Assembly: GCA_003210275.1 (NCBI GenBank)
Contig: QCVU01000004.1
Location: 1-36,658 of the forward strand
Reading direction: 5' to 3'
Source: Prochlorococcus sp. AG-686-M10
GTDB taxonomy: Bacteria; Cyanobacteriota; Cyanobacteriia; PCC-6307; Cyanobiaceae
Length of the DNA stretch: 36,658 bases
Under the pieces are notes generated by a model. That model was not told the DNA's origin. It worked only from the letters and a program-made list of their open reading frames with translations, and searched no databases. The position numbers and the translations under genes were made by a program. The first letter of the stretch is position 1; every line of letters begins with the position of its first letter. Below are positions 21,659 to 30,813 of the stretch, piece by piece.

Positions 21659-21910
21659 ATGAAATATTTATTTGTATTGTCTGAAAATTTTTATAGGTTA
21701 ATCAAATGGGAGTGGAATTTCTTAAAACAATTAAGAAGAAAAAGAAGAAAGAATATTTTTCTTAGATGCTCTTTTGCTTTTTTTTGTTTACTTTCAATTT
21801 TGATTATATTCTTTTTTCCACCTTATCTTTTTGGAATTCTATTAGGAGAGGGGATAAAATTTAGTAATTTTTTCCTTTGGATATGGATTTTAAATTTGAA
21901 GTTTTTTTGA
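21659..21910 (+). CDS. Hypothetical small membrane protein (83 aa)
   Basis: Basic RRKRRKN followed by a hydrophobic segment. Confidence 0.45.
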   Translation: MKYLFVLSENFYRLIKWEWNFLKQLRRKRRKNIFLRCSFAFFCLLSILIIFFFPPYLFGILLGEGIKFSNFFLWIWILNLKFF

Positions 21911-21940
21911 AAAATAATTCTTTTACTTTTATATTCTGAG

Positions 21941-22189
21941 TTGATTTATAATAAGGATTATTTCTTTTTTAGTATGCCAAAAATATTTAAGCAAAATAAG
22001 TTTGCTTTATTGGGAGCAAATATTTTAATTATTGTGATTTGGGTATCATTATCCTCAGCAGTGGTAAATTTATTTATCGGTGATAATTCTCCTTTTTATA
22101 TATATAAAATTGTATCCTTAATAAAGTTTCTTCCTCCCATCTGGCTAACTTGGTTTCTATGGATTAAGAGAGGTGGATTAAAAAGATAG
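21941..22189 (+). CDS. Hypothetical small membrane protein (82 aa; start may be the internal MPKIF)
   Basis: Two hydrophobic stretches: FALLGANILIIVIWVSLSSAVVNLFIG and PPIWLTWFLWIKR. Confidence 0.5.
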   Translation: MIYNKDYFFFSMPKIFKQNKFALLGANILIIVIWVSLSSAVVNLFIGDNSPFYIYKIVSLIKFLPPIWLTWFLWIKRGGLKR

Positions 22190-22282
22190 AAGTAAATCGG
22201 CATATTTACGGATTTACACTTAATTAAAATAAATTAAACTACAAAAGCTTACTTGAAATTATTCTTGTGAGAATTAGGTAAT

Positions 22283-22320
22283 GAGAGTTCGTTTTAAGCT
22301 AAAAAACGATCTCTTTTTTT
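22283..22320 (+). terminator. Probable Rho-independent terminator
   Basis: GAGAGTTCGTTTT-aagcta-AAAAACGATCTC followed by TTTTTTTT. Confidence 0.7.
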
Positions 22321-22662
22321 TATTGATAAGTTTTTTATGATATTAAAAACGTTTGCATGTTTTTCTAAAGAAAAATATTCATTACCATCAAATCTAAGTA
22401 TATGAATTGTTAAACAATTAATTTACTTTCTATTTCTAATTACCATGGAATTAGAATTAATATAATTACAGCCACCTTCGCGAAAAGTCTGATTAATTAA
22501 TAGTATCTGATCTAATTATTATTGATATATATTTATAATTAATAAAATTCAAAAAAAGTGAGCCTGAAATTATTTTCTATTAAGCTTTTTTTCTACACAA
22601 TAATTATTACTTGGAATGATAAATATTTGTAAGAGTAAAAAAAGAGAATCTCTAAGTACTCC

Positions 22663-22791
22663 TTAAAAAATCCCAGGTATAATCCAGCCAAATAAGCCGT
22701 AATTTACTACTAGTGCGAAGAATCCCATCATTGCCATTCTTCCATTAGTCCTCTCGGCATTTTGCCAGTAGCTAGGTTTTGAGTTTTCCAT
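22663..22791 (-). CDS. hli: High-light-inducible protein (42 aa)
   Basis: MENSKPSYWQNAERTNGRMAMMGFFALVVNYGLFGWIIPGIF; ERTNGRMAMMGF chlorophyll-binding motif. Confidence 0.92.
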   Translation of the reverse strand: MENSKPSYWQNAERTNGRMAMMGFFALVVNYGLFGWIIPGIF

Positions 22792-22823
22792 TTTTATTGT
22801 TTTAGTTATTTGAAATTTTGTAT

Positions 22824-22976
22824 TTAAACGAAACCAGGAATGATTTGACCTGTTGTTAGATATGCACCAACTGCAGCTATAAGTCCGATCATTGCAAATC
22901 TACCGTTAAGAGTTTCTGCAACAACTTTTTCCTTCTCGATTGTTTTTGTTTTTGTTTTTGTGTTTGAATTTGTCAT
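22824..22976 (-). CDS. hli: High-light-inducible protein (50 aa)
   Basis: MTNSNTKTKTKTIEKEKVVAETLNGRFAMIGLIAAVGAYLTTGQIIPGFV. Confidence 0.92.
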   Translation of the reverse strand: MTNSNTKTKTKTIEKEKVVAETLNGRFAMIGLIAAVGAYLTTGQIIPGFV

Positions 22977-22995
22977 TTGTTTTTGATAATTTTAA

Positions 22996-23091
22996 TTAAT
23001 TTTTAAATTCTTGCAATTGCTTATTGGTATAGAAAAGAAATGTTACCGTGAAAGAAATTACTAAAAAGAGAAATTCACCTAGTGGACTCAT
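22996..23091 (-). CDS. Small TM protein within hli cluster (31 aa)
   Basis: MSPLGEFLFLVISFTVTFLFYTNKQLQEFKN; lies between two hli genes on the same strand. Confidence 0.5.
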   Translation of the reverse strand: MSPLGEFLFLVISFTVTFLFYTNKQLQEFKN

Positions 23092-23137
23092 AGGCTTTAA
23101 CCAGCTTTTTATAAAGTTCAGGAGAAATTGGTTCCAT
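23075..23137 (-). CDS. Very short ORF within hli cluster (20 aa)
   Basis: MEPISPELYKKLVKAYESTR; overlaps the next small ORF by 17 nt. Confidence 0.3.
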   Translation of the reverse strand: MEPISPELYKKLVKAYESTR

Positions 23138-23139
23138 TT

Positions 23140-23346
23140 TTAGAAAATTCCAGGAATGATTTGACCTGTCGTTACATATGCGCCAAGTAAAGCAACAAAA
23201 CCAATCATTGCCCAACGGCCGTTAACTTTTTCTGCATTTTGTGGGTATCCGTCGTATGAAACTGACTCATCAATATATGGACGAGTTTCAGCAGGGAACA
23301 TATTTTGTCTTCCGCCTGATTCTGTGGTTACTTGAGAGTTAGACAT
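23140..23346 (-). CDS. hli: High-light-inducible protein (68 aa; start at MSNSQ)
   Basis: ...YPQNAEKVNGRWAMIGFVALLGAYVTTGQIIPGIF. Confidence 0.93.
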   Translation of the reverse strand: MSNSQVTTESGGRQNMFPAETRPYIDESVSYDGYPQNAEKVNGRWAMIGFVALLGAYVTTGQIIPGIF

Positions 23347-23647
23347 TTGTAATTGGTTAATTGTTAATAAATGTAACACAAGTATTAAGCAATGTAAAGC
23401 AAAAGGATATAACTGACCGATCCGCTTAAATTCTGTAACAGATATAGTACATTTTTGACATTAAATAATATCTTGCTGTAGCTTTTGCTCGAAAATTTGT
23501 AATTATTTAGACCCCTTTGGAACGGTTTTTCGTCTTATTACGTAGATCTTGTTCAGTAAAGCTTTTGTTTTGATGCGTTCCAAGTGAATTTAGGTAATTA
23601 ATTTTCTCCTAAAAGATTAGATTGTCTGTTTCTATAATTTATTTTGG

Positions 23648-23932
23648 CTAACCAAAATTGTGCGATACTTCTGTCCACCCAAGTTCTTGTAGCTCATTCC
23701 ATTCTTTCCATGCCTCTTCCACTAAAATTTTGCTAGTAGATTTAAACCCTGCAGGCTCTCCTAAATGATTTGTATAAAAAGTATGTGTATAGACTTTGAT
23801 ATTATTCCTTGGTGATTTTTTGGATCTTTCAAAGAAAATTAGCCTGCTCCCCTCGGCATTAAGAAGGCAACCGTTGGGCGTATCAATGCCACTGCCATAA
23901 GAAAAATTTGAATTAGCCCCTCTAAGCGCCAT
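23648..23932 (-). CDS. Hypothetical protein, possibly DUF1651-like
   Basis: 94 aa; C-terminal KILVEEAWKEWNELQELGWTEV pattern seen in picocyanobacterial DUF1651 proteins. Confidence 0.6.
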   Translation of the reverse strand: MALRGANSNFSYGSGIDTPNGCLLNAEGSRLIFFERSKKSPRNNIKVYTHTFYTNHLGEPAGFKSTSKILVEEAWKEWNELQELGWTEVSHNFG

Positions 23933-24063
23933 TAATTTGATGGTACATTTATACTATTAGTTATATGTTTTCTTTAGCTTGGCGTCAACAGTTTTATTGG
24001 GTTAAGTACTTATTTACTATTTAAAAATTTCTATTTTAATTAAAAAAATGATTATATTAATCA

Positions 24064-24246
24064 ATGAACTACAGAGAAGACTTAGAGTTTCAACTTCAGA
24101 AAGTAACTTTAGCAATACAAGAGGTTATTGAGGATGTTTACATAACTGATAAGGTAAGACAAGAACGAATAAGAAAACTAGTTAATTTCAAAGAAGCAAT
24201 AATTTACAAAGGAAGGGAACTTCGTATCGACTTAGAAGCGGCATAG
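24064..24246 (+). CDS. Hypothetical helical protein (60 aa)
   Basis: Intact ORF MNYREDLEFQLQKVTLAIQEVIEDVYITDKVRQERIRKLVNFKEAIIYKGRELRIDLEAA. Confidence 0.6.
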   Translation: MNYREDLEFQLQKVTLAIQEVIEDVYITDKVRQERIRKLVNFKEAIIYKGRELRIDLEAA

Positions 24247-24326
24247 AATTATCAAGTTTATTATTGATAGTTAAAAGTAATAAAGATTGCTAGTATCAAT
24301 TAAAAAATAAACCATAATCGTTCTTA

Positions 24327-24488
24327 ATGTCGCCTGGAACTCCTGATTTAATTCTATTAATTTTGGTCTTTGTTGGTCTTCAAGCTTGGTGGATAGTTCC
24401 ATTAATTAAAAAAAACAATAAATTAAATGATAGAGGCAGAGAATTAAGGGAAGAAATTAAGCAGTTAGAAAAACTATATAAAAAATAA
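24327..24488 (+). CDS. Small membrane protein (53 aa)
   Basis: MSPGTPDLILLILVFVGLQAWWIVPLIKKNNKLNDRGRELREEIKQLEKLYKK; TM followed by a coiled-coil-like tail. Confidence 0.6.
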   Translation: MSPGTPDLILLILVFVGLQAWWIVPLIKKNNKLNDRGRELREEIKQLEKLYKK

Positions 24489-24497
24489 ATTATGCTT

Positions 24498-26201
24498 TTA
24501 AGAAGAGCAGCTGTAGTGTGATATTCCTCCTTTATTAAAAAATTCTCTTGGCCTAAGACGATTATATTTTTGGTCTGTTTCCAAAGACTGCTCTTCATAG
24601 GGATTTTTGAATATAGTTTGTAATTCTTTTATTTTGCTGTAATTACCCTCTTCAGCTTCGTCATATGCAGGAACTATCATCCATTCACGCCAAGTGAACT
24701 TGGGATTTACTTGTTTCATTGATTTGGAAATTTCCTTATAATTACTTTGTTTCTTAATACAATCTTGCCACTTCTTCAACCAAATAAACCATTTTTTATC
24801 AAGATCTTTGGTTGAAGGTAAATAAAAACTATCTTTTAAAAAAGATATATTGTCAGGAATATGAGAAAGCTTTCTAAAGAAAATACTGAAGTCAGCTTTA
24901 GAGTTAGCCATAAGATTGAAAAGCTCGTTGGTAAGATTTTCATCGTATTTTTCAAGACCAAGCTTTTTTGTCCACATTAATTGCATTTCTTTGCTCATAA
25001 ATTTAGAAAAATCATTTTTAATTATCTCTAGTTTTTCTATATCTTCATTATTTTCTAAAAGTAATGGTAGAAGAGATGAACAAAACATCTTAAAATTGAT
25101 TTCGGCAGCAAAAGGCTGATTAAAAAATGAAAAATGCTCTCCACCTCCAGTCCAAGGCTGAAATCTTGGATCAAATAATTCACAAAAACCAAAAGGACCG
25201 TAGTCAAGAGTAAAACCTCCAGCAGCACAATTATCGCTATTAAAGTTTCCTTGGCAGTAGCCGACTCGCATCCAGTTAGCTACAAGTGATACGAGTCTTT
25301 CTCTATATAAATAAGCTAACTTAATTACCTTCTCATTAAAAGAATGACTAGCATCAATATCATTTCTATAGTTCCTATCTATAAGATGTTGGACAATAAT
25401 TTTAAGCTCACTTAAAGCATTATCATGTGAATTGCCTCGAACTCTGCGAGCAAAGAGTTCGAGCTGACCCACACGCAAAAATGATGGCGCTACACGTGTA
25501 GTAATTGCGGCATGATTATCAACCATAATATCAGGCTCAAAATACTTAGAACCTTCTGTATACCAAGGCCTTCTAATTATTTCCGTTTCTGAGACATAAA
25601 GAGTTAAAGATCTTGAGGTAGGAATTCCTAATGAATGCATTAACTCCTGTGCAAGAAATTCACGAACACTTGATCGCAGGACAGCTCGGCCATCTGCACC
25701 ACGACAATAAGGGGTAGGGCCTCCACCTTTAAGTTGCATCTCCATTCTTTTCCCATTAAATAAACCCTCGAATATAGAAATTGCCCTACCATCCCCGTAG
25801 CCATTACCTGTTCCAAAAGGACATTGTTGTATATATTCAGTGCCATAGATGGATAATGCATACCCCGTCGCCCAGCCGAAGGGGGGTATTGGATACTCTG
25901 CAACTTCTAAATCACCTGAAAAAAAACGACAAAACTTTTTATCTTTTGTAAGTTCAGAACTCAATCCCAATTCTTCAAATAATGTTTTGCTGTGCGATAT
26001 ATATATTGGTTTTGGAATTGGTGTTGGAGTGACGGGAACATAATGACCTGAATAAACTGACCTAGCCCTGTGATCTTTACCATCTTTTGTCGACTGAGGA
26101 TCAGCGTTGAGAGAATTCAATAAAGAAAAATCTGCCAATTGTGAAAACTCAGAAAAATTTTTAGTTTCTTTACCTTCTAATGATTCAGATTTTCGTGACA
26201 T
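24498..26201 (-). CDS. selO: Protein adenylyltransferase SelO (YdiU/UPF0061 family)
   Basis: 567 aa; RAVLRSSVREFLAQELMHSLGIPTSRSLTLY, GNFNSDNCAAGGFTLDYGPFGF; ends ...SHYSCSS with Cys third from the end. Confidence 0.93.
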   Translation of the reverse strand: MSRKSESLEGKETKNFSEFSQLADFSLLNSLNADPQSTKDGKDHRARSVYSGHYVPVTPTPIPKPIYISHSKTLFEELGLSSELTKDKKFCRFFSGDLEVAEYPIPPFGWATGYALSIYGTEYIQQCPFGTGNGYGDGRAISIFEGLFNGKRMEMQLKGGGPTPYCRGADGRAVLRSSVREFLAQELMHSLGIPTSRSLTLYVSETEIIRRPWYTEGSKYFEPDIMVDNHAAITTRVAPSFLRVGQLELFARRVRGNSHDNALSELKIIVQHLIDRNYRNDIDASHSFNEKVIKLAYLYRERLVSLVANWMRVGYCQGNFNSDNCAAGGFTLDYGPFGFCELFDPRFQPWTGGGEHFSFFNQPFAAEINFKMFCSSLLPLLLENNEDIEKLEIIKNDFSKFMSKEMQLMWTKKLGLEKYDENLTNELFNLMANSKADFSIFFRKLSHIPDNISFLKDSFYLPSTKDLDKKWFIWLKKWQDCIKKQSNYKEISKSMKQVNPKFTWREWMIVPAYDEAEEGNYSKIKELQTIFKNPYEEQSLETDQKYNRLRPREFFNKGGISHYSCSS

Positions 26202-26599
26202 TAATTTTGGCCTGTATTCTTGATTAGATTTTAATTGCCTAAAGTGAATAATAAATATATTTTATTTTGAATTTTAAAAGAAATTATTTTGATAATACTT
26301 TTAAGATTAAATAGAAATAAAAAGTTAAATCTTTTGTATAAAGTTCATTGCAGTAAAAATTTTTTATTATGAAAAAAATTTACTATTAAAAGTTTAAATA
26401 GTAGTCTAGAGTTCTTTTATCTTTTTGAAGAAAATCATTGTAATCACTGATCTCTAGTTTAATTTTTAAAAATTGGAAATATCTTTTTCTGAAATAAAGT
26501 ACGAATTTAATTAATTAATCATTTTTTACCTACCCCCTATTTTGCAATATATGGCACTATAAATTTTAAAATATTAATTAAACTTTATTCCTCTTTTTA

Positions 26600-27943
26600 T
26601 CAAGATACCCAACCTTTAAGTAAGTCAAAAATACTTATAATTAATCCAAAAGCAATAATTGGAGGTGAAACCCATCTCATCATAAATTTCAAATATCTAG
26701 TTGTTTTAATACCTACTTTCGACGTATTAAGTTCTTCATTGAACTTTGCAGGAACTACCCATCCCATGAAAAATGATACTAAGAAGCCTCCAAATATAAG
26801 TAATACTCCACCAAATATTGAATCAACCGTTCCAAGGATATTTAAATTTAATGCTGATGGAATTCCTGCTAAAAACAGAAATAGAGTGATAATCCAAACG
26901 GATTTACCTCTTTGAAATCCAAATTTATCCATTAATGAGGATACCGGTACTTCCAATAAAGAAACTGAAGAAGTAATAGCAGCAATATAAGCTAGTGCAA
27001 AAAAGGCAACTGCCACTACTCTCCCTGCGGCTCCATAGGAACCTAATCCTGTTGGAATAGAAATAAATAATGCTCCAACCGTAGATTCCGAGATGGCTTC
27101 ACTTAAGCCAAAGGTTAAAACTATTGGGAAAGTAATTAAACCTGCCATTAGTCCTACTAAGGTATCTAATGAAGCAACACTAATACTTAATTTAGGTAAA
27201 TTACTTTTCTTATTTAAGTAGGAAGCGTAAGTCACCATTATTCCAATTCCTAAACTTAAAGAAAAGAATGCTTGAGTAAATGCATTTCTAATTGTTTGAG
27301 GGTTTCTTAATTCTGCAAAGTCAAACTTGAATAAGAATGTCTTATAACCTTCCCATGCCCCAGATAAGGTGGTAGCCCAAATTACGAGACCCAAAAGAAT
27401 TATGAAAAGTATAGGCATAAAGTATCTAGTAACTTTTTCGATACCTTTTTTTATTCCCGATGAAACTATAAAAGCTGTAAGTAAAAGACTTAATAAATGT
27501 CCTAATAAAACACTACTTCCACTACTTATAGAACCAAAGAAATTCTCTGCTTCACCAAGATTTTTTGGTAATCCAAAAAATAATGAGTGAAATAAAGTAT
27601 CTGCCGTCCACCCCATTATTACTGAGTAATAAGAAGCTATACCTAAAGGAGCTATGAAGAAAAGGATTCCTAGTGGGTACCAATTCTTTCCTCCTAACTT
27701 CACGGGAGCAAGTAATGAACTTGCCATAGCGCTTCTTCCTAAAGCCATTTCAGCGACAAAAACTGGAAGACAAACAATTAATACTATTAATACGTATAAA
27801 ACTACAAAAGCAGCTCCTCCTCCTTGAGATGCCCTATACGCGAATCCCCACAAATTGCCGAGACCTACAGCACTACCAGCCGCCGCAAGAATAAAACCGA
27901 GCTTACTCGTCCATTGCTCTCTTTGAGAAATATTTGAGTCCAA
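26600..27943 (-). CDS. Sodium-dependent transporter, neurotransmitter:sodium symporter (SNF) family
   Basis: QWTSKLGFILAAAGSAVGLGNLWGFAYRASQGGGAAFVVLYVL, canonical NSS TM1. Confidence 0.93.
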   Translation of the reverse strand: MDSNISQREQWTSKLGFILAAAGSAVGLGNLWGFAYRASQGGGAAFVVLYVLIVLIVCLPVFVAEMALGRSAMASSLLAPVKLGGKNWYPLGILFFIAPLGIASYYSVIMGWTADTLFHSLFFGLPKNLGEAENFFGSISSGSSVLLGHLLSLLLTAFIVSSGIKKGIEKVTRYFMPILFIILLGLVIWATTLSGAWEGYKTFLFKFDFAELRNPQTIRNAFTQAFFSLSLGIGIMVTYASYLNKKSNLPKLSISVASLDTLVGLMAGLITFPIVLTFGLSEAISESTVGALFISIPTGLGSYGAAGRVVAVAFFALAYIAAITSSVSLLEVPVSSLMDKFGFQRGKSVWIITLFLFLAGIPSALNLNILGTVDSIFGGVLLIFGGFLVSFFMGWVVPAKFNEELNTSKVGIKTTRYLKFMMRWVSPPIIAFGLIISIFDLLKGWVS

Positions 27944-28122
27944 AATACAAAATGATTTTTAATAGTTGATTTATAACTCATATATAAAAATAATTAATAG
28001 TTATTTTGAATAAAAACTTATTTTTTAATAATTAATTATTTCCTAAATAATTGAACTCTTTTCAAACCTGCTTTTTTGTTGACATAAGATCTAAAATTGT
28101 AGAAGGTTAATAAATAAATTTT

Positions 28123-28404
28123 ATGACTATTGAAACAACAGTTCTAGATTTTAAACTGAGCAAAACTTTTGAAGAATATGAAGCTCATATGAAGGCACCT
28201 GAACAACAGGCAATGTTCAATGAGATGGGTGTTAAGACTTTTTATCTTGGAAAATCTTTAGAAGATCCAACCAGAGCAACGGTAATGTTTCAAGGTCCTG
28301 AAAATATTTTATATGATATTTTTATGAATCCCGAAACAAAGCCAATTGTTGAAGCCTCTGGACATATTTATGAAGGGACAAAAATTACTCGTTGGCTCTG
28401 TTAA
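28123..28404 (+). CDS. DUF3764 family protein
   Basis: MTIETTVLDFKLSKTFEEYEAHMKAPEQQAMFNEMGVKTFYLGKSLEDPTRATVMFQGPENILYDIFMNPETKPIVEASGHIYEGTKITRWL. Confidence 0.75.
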   Translation: MTIETTVLDFKLSKTFEEYEAHMKAPEQQAMFNEMGVKTFYLGKSLEDPTRATVMFQGPENILYDIFMNPETKPIVEASGHIYEGTKITRWLC

Positions 28405-28427
28405 ATAAACTAAATGCTTAAATAATT

Positions 28428-28754
28428 TTGCTTTCCAAGTGTCTTTTACTTTTAATGAACTATCAATTATTAATTGAATCCTATTCTTTTGGAACTACCC
28501 TTTCCAATCAAGAAATAGAACTTTTAAGCCTAGAACTTGAAACTCAGATTATGAATATAAACATATCCACAGATTTTGGTTGTTTCAAGTCTGCACCTTC
28601 ACATATTTGTAAAGGTCTTAATTTAAGAAAAGGAACTTCCTGGATAATGTGTCTTGCCGAAATTTTAGATATCCATAATCCTATAAAAATTGGAAAAACA
28701 AAAAGTGTAAAAATATATGATTTACTCCTTGAGAAAGGACTTGTAATTGGTTAA
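28428..28754 (+). CDS. Hypothetical protein (start uncertain; possibly internal MNYQLL)
   Basis: 108 aa intact ORF. Confidence 0.5.
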   Translation: MLSKCLLLLMNYQLLIESYSFGTTLSNQEIELLSLELETQIMNINISTDFGCFKSAPSHICKGLNLRKGTSWIMCLAEILDIHNPIKIGKTKSVKIYDLLLEKGLVIG

Positions 28755-28829
28755 AAATGATAATAATGAAACAAGATATTTTCAATATCATTTGATAGAT
28801 TTATTATTTGCTGATTCAAAAGTCAAAAA

Positions 28830-29201
28830 ATGCTTAATTCAGATAAATTATGTATTGAGAATATCGTTAATAAGACAAGATCTAGCGAAAGGAAATTTAG
28901 GGAAGGAAATTTTAAAGGGGCAATAGAAGATAAAAGGGAAGTTAGGTGCCTCTTGAATTCTGAATTTTGTGATGAAGACATTTTAAAAAAATTCAAAAAA
29001 GAATTATCAAATTTATATTCATCAAAATTTGATTTAATAAATGATCATAAATTAAGAATTGATGAACTTAGAATAAATAAGATTGTTCAGTTTTTAGAAG
29101 AAAAAAGTGAAGAGAAATATAATAAAGGAGATTTCAGAGGCGCTGTAAGAGCATTAAGGAGATCAGAGAAATATTTAGCAAATAAAAAGATTCCTGTTTG
29201 A
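28830..29201 (+). CDS. Hypothetical protein with TPR-like repeats
   Basis: Two related segments: REGNFKGAIEDKREVRCLL and NKGDFRGAVRALRRSEKYL. Confidence 0.6.
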   Translation: MLNSDKLCIENIVNKTRSSERKFREGNFKGAIEDKREVRCLLNSEFCDEDILKKFKKELSNLYSSKFDLINDHKLRIDELRINKIVQFLEEKSEEKYNKGDFRGAVRALRRSEKYLANKKIPV

Positions 29202-29263
29202 TTTGTTATGCAAAGTTCGTTTTCATGGATATATAGAAATTTTTTTCCTATTAATTTATGATT

Positions 29264-29371
29264 ATGCCTCAATCTACTTTGGAAAGTTTAATGTTTTTTT
29301 TGGTGCTATCTTTATTAGCTTCTTATCTAGTAAAAATTAAATATGGAACAAATTTAAAAGTACAAAAATAG
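29264..29371 (+). CDS. Tiny membrane protein (35 aa)
   Basis: MPQSTLESLMFFLVLSLLASYLVKIKYGTNLKVQK. Confidence 0.4.
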   Translation: MPQSTLESLMFFLVLSLLASYLVKIKYGTNLKVQK

Positions 29372-29412
29372 TCGAATTGTTTTTTAAGACTTTAACGGGT
29401 ATGAATTATTTA

Positions 29413-29589
29413 TTATCTGAACCCGAATTTATTTTTTTCTTCAGTTTCCCATAACCCTGCTATTTCTCTTAAAAGAATCATAACTTCAGAATTTGATGAT
29501 CCTGAATCATCTTGAAATTTTTTACAAATTTCTATGATATCTTTTGATGTTTGCTCAATTAATATAGTTTTTTGGTCTGGGTTAGCCAT
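29413..29589 (-). CDS. Hypothetical protein (58 aa from MANPDQ)
   Basis: MANPDQKTILIEQTSKDIIEICKKFQDDSGSSNSEVMILLREIAGLWETEEKNKFGFR. Confidence 0.5.
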   Translation of the reverse strand: MANPDQKTILIEQTSKDIIEICKKFQDDSGSSNSEVMILLREIAGLWETEEKNKFGFR

Positions 29590-29596
29590 ATTAATT

Positions 29597-29794
29597 CTAG
29601 TAAACACCATTGCAGTTGAAGCCACTGCAATTCATAACTCTGAGAATATTTACTATGAAATTATGAAATTTATAATCAACAAAGAAAGCCCAAGTAGTGA
29701 AGATAGCAAAAGCTGAAAATGCGAAAGCAGCATATTGAAGCCAATGTGTTCCGGTGTTATCTACTCCATTTTTATCGAAATCTGAATTACTCAA
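29597..29794 (-). CDS. Hypothetical small membrane protein (65 aa)
   Basis: MSNSDFDKNGVDNTGTHWLQYAAFAFSAFAIFTTWAFFVDYKFHN... Confidence 0.5.
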   Translation of the reverse strand: MSNSDFDKNGVDNTGTHWLQYAAFAFSAFAIFTTWAFFVDYKFHNFIVNILRVMNCSGFNCNGVY

Positions 29795-29897
29795 TTTTCT
29801 AAAGTTTTCTTAATCTTAAAAAATTTTTTCAAATAATGTTGAATTAGTTTTATAACTGAATGAATCCTAAAAAAAAGTTTTTTTTATTTATTAATTT

Positions 29898-30092
29898 TTA
29901 CTGATTGGTATTCCATGTATCTTGATAAAGCCAACTCAAGAAAACAAGAGCTATGACATTACTAAAAGCATAAGTGAAGCCCCACAATGGATTATAAATG
30001 TTGGCAATTATTGTGGACATTATGAAAATTATTAAACCAGAAATAATTAAATCTTTAATAGGTAAATGTTTAGTATCGATAGAATTAATCAT
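29898..30092 (-). CDS. Hypothetical small membrane protein (64 aa)
   Basis: MINSIDTKHLPIKDLIISGLIIFIMSTIIANIYNPLWGFTYAFSNVIALVFLSWLYQDTWNTNQ. Confidence 0.5.
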   Translation of the reverse strand: MINSIDTKHLPIKDLIISGLIIFIMSTIIANIYNPLWGFTYAFSNVIALVFLSWLYQDTWNTNQ

Positions 30093-30228
30093 TAAAATTT
30101 AAAAAATATTATATCTATTAAATATAAGATAATTTAAAACAATTTTGATTTCATCAACAGGTTGAAGCTGATTAATTTTTTTTTAAAGTTCCAAAAATGC
30201 AAAAAATCTAAAAATTAAATATAAGAGA

Positions 30229-30780
30229 ATGGGCTTTCTGAAGAAGTTTATCCTACTTCAAAAGCTATATAACTACAATTCAGAAGAAGAACATTTATTG
30301 AAAATAAAAACAAAACACGCTATTTATGTATTAGCTGATACTTTATTTATGGACTTGAAAAGATTTTATTCTTTAAATTTTCTTGGCAAATTACTTTTAA
30401 GTGCGATTTTTGTAAATGCAATCCCTGGAAAAATTGCAGATTTTGGTAGTCAAGCACAATACATAGTTAGTAGAGGATTTCCAGAACCATTGGCTAATAT
30501 CATGTTGTTTTTAGCAATAATTCTTTTAATTAGCGGTTCAGTCCTTTTGATCTTTTCAGAAAGAACCAAACTTGCTTGTTCTCTGCTTCTTATTTTTTTA
30601 GTCCCAACTACTATTATTTTTCACTTAGTGCCATTCCAGCTCTTAGCTGTTGCTCGAAATCTATCATTAATTGGTGGATTACTAATTGCAATAGATAAAT
30701 CTAGCAATAATTACTTGAACGCATCTTCAAACCTAGAATCTAAAGAAATTGAATATTCTGATTTAAATGAAGATAATTAA
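30229..30780 (+). CDS. DoxX-like family membrane protein
   Basis: GKLLLSAIFVNAIPGKIADFGSQAQYIVSRGFPEPLANIMLFLAIILLISGSVLLIF...FHLVPFQLLAVARNLSLIGGLLIA. Confidence 0.75.
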   Translation: MGFLKKFILLQKLYNYNSEEEHLLKIKTKHAIYVLADTLFMDLKRFYSLNFLGKLLLSAIFVNAIPGKIADFGSQAQYIVSRGFPEPLANIMLFLAIILLISGSVLLIFSERTKLACSLLLIFLVPTTIIFHLVPFQLLAVARNLSLIGGLLIAIDKSSNNYLNASSNLESKEIEYSDLNEDN

Positions 30781-30813
30781 TAAGTAAAAAATTTTTTTCA
30801 GAAGAAAATACAA

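Noticed and set aside
24380-26043. ORFs 24380-24598 (-), 24916-25119 (+), 25640-25903 (-), 25849-26043 (+)
   Set aside because: All but the first lie within selO in alternative frames; the first overlaps both selO and the better-supported 53 aa + strand ORF.
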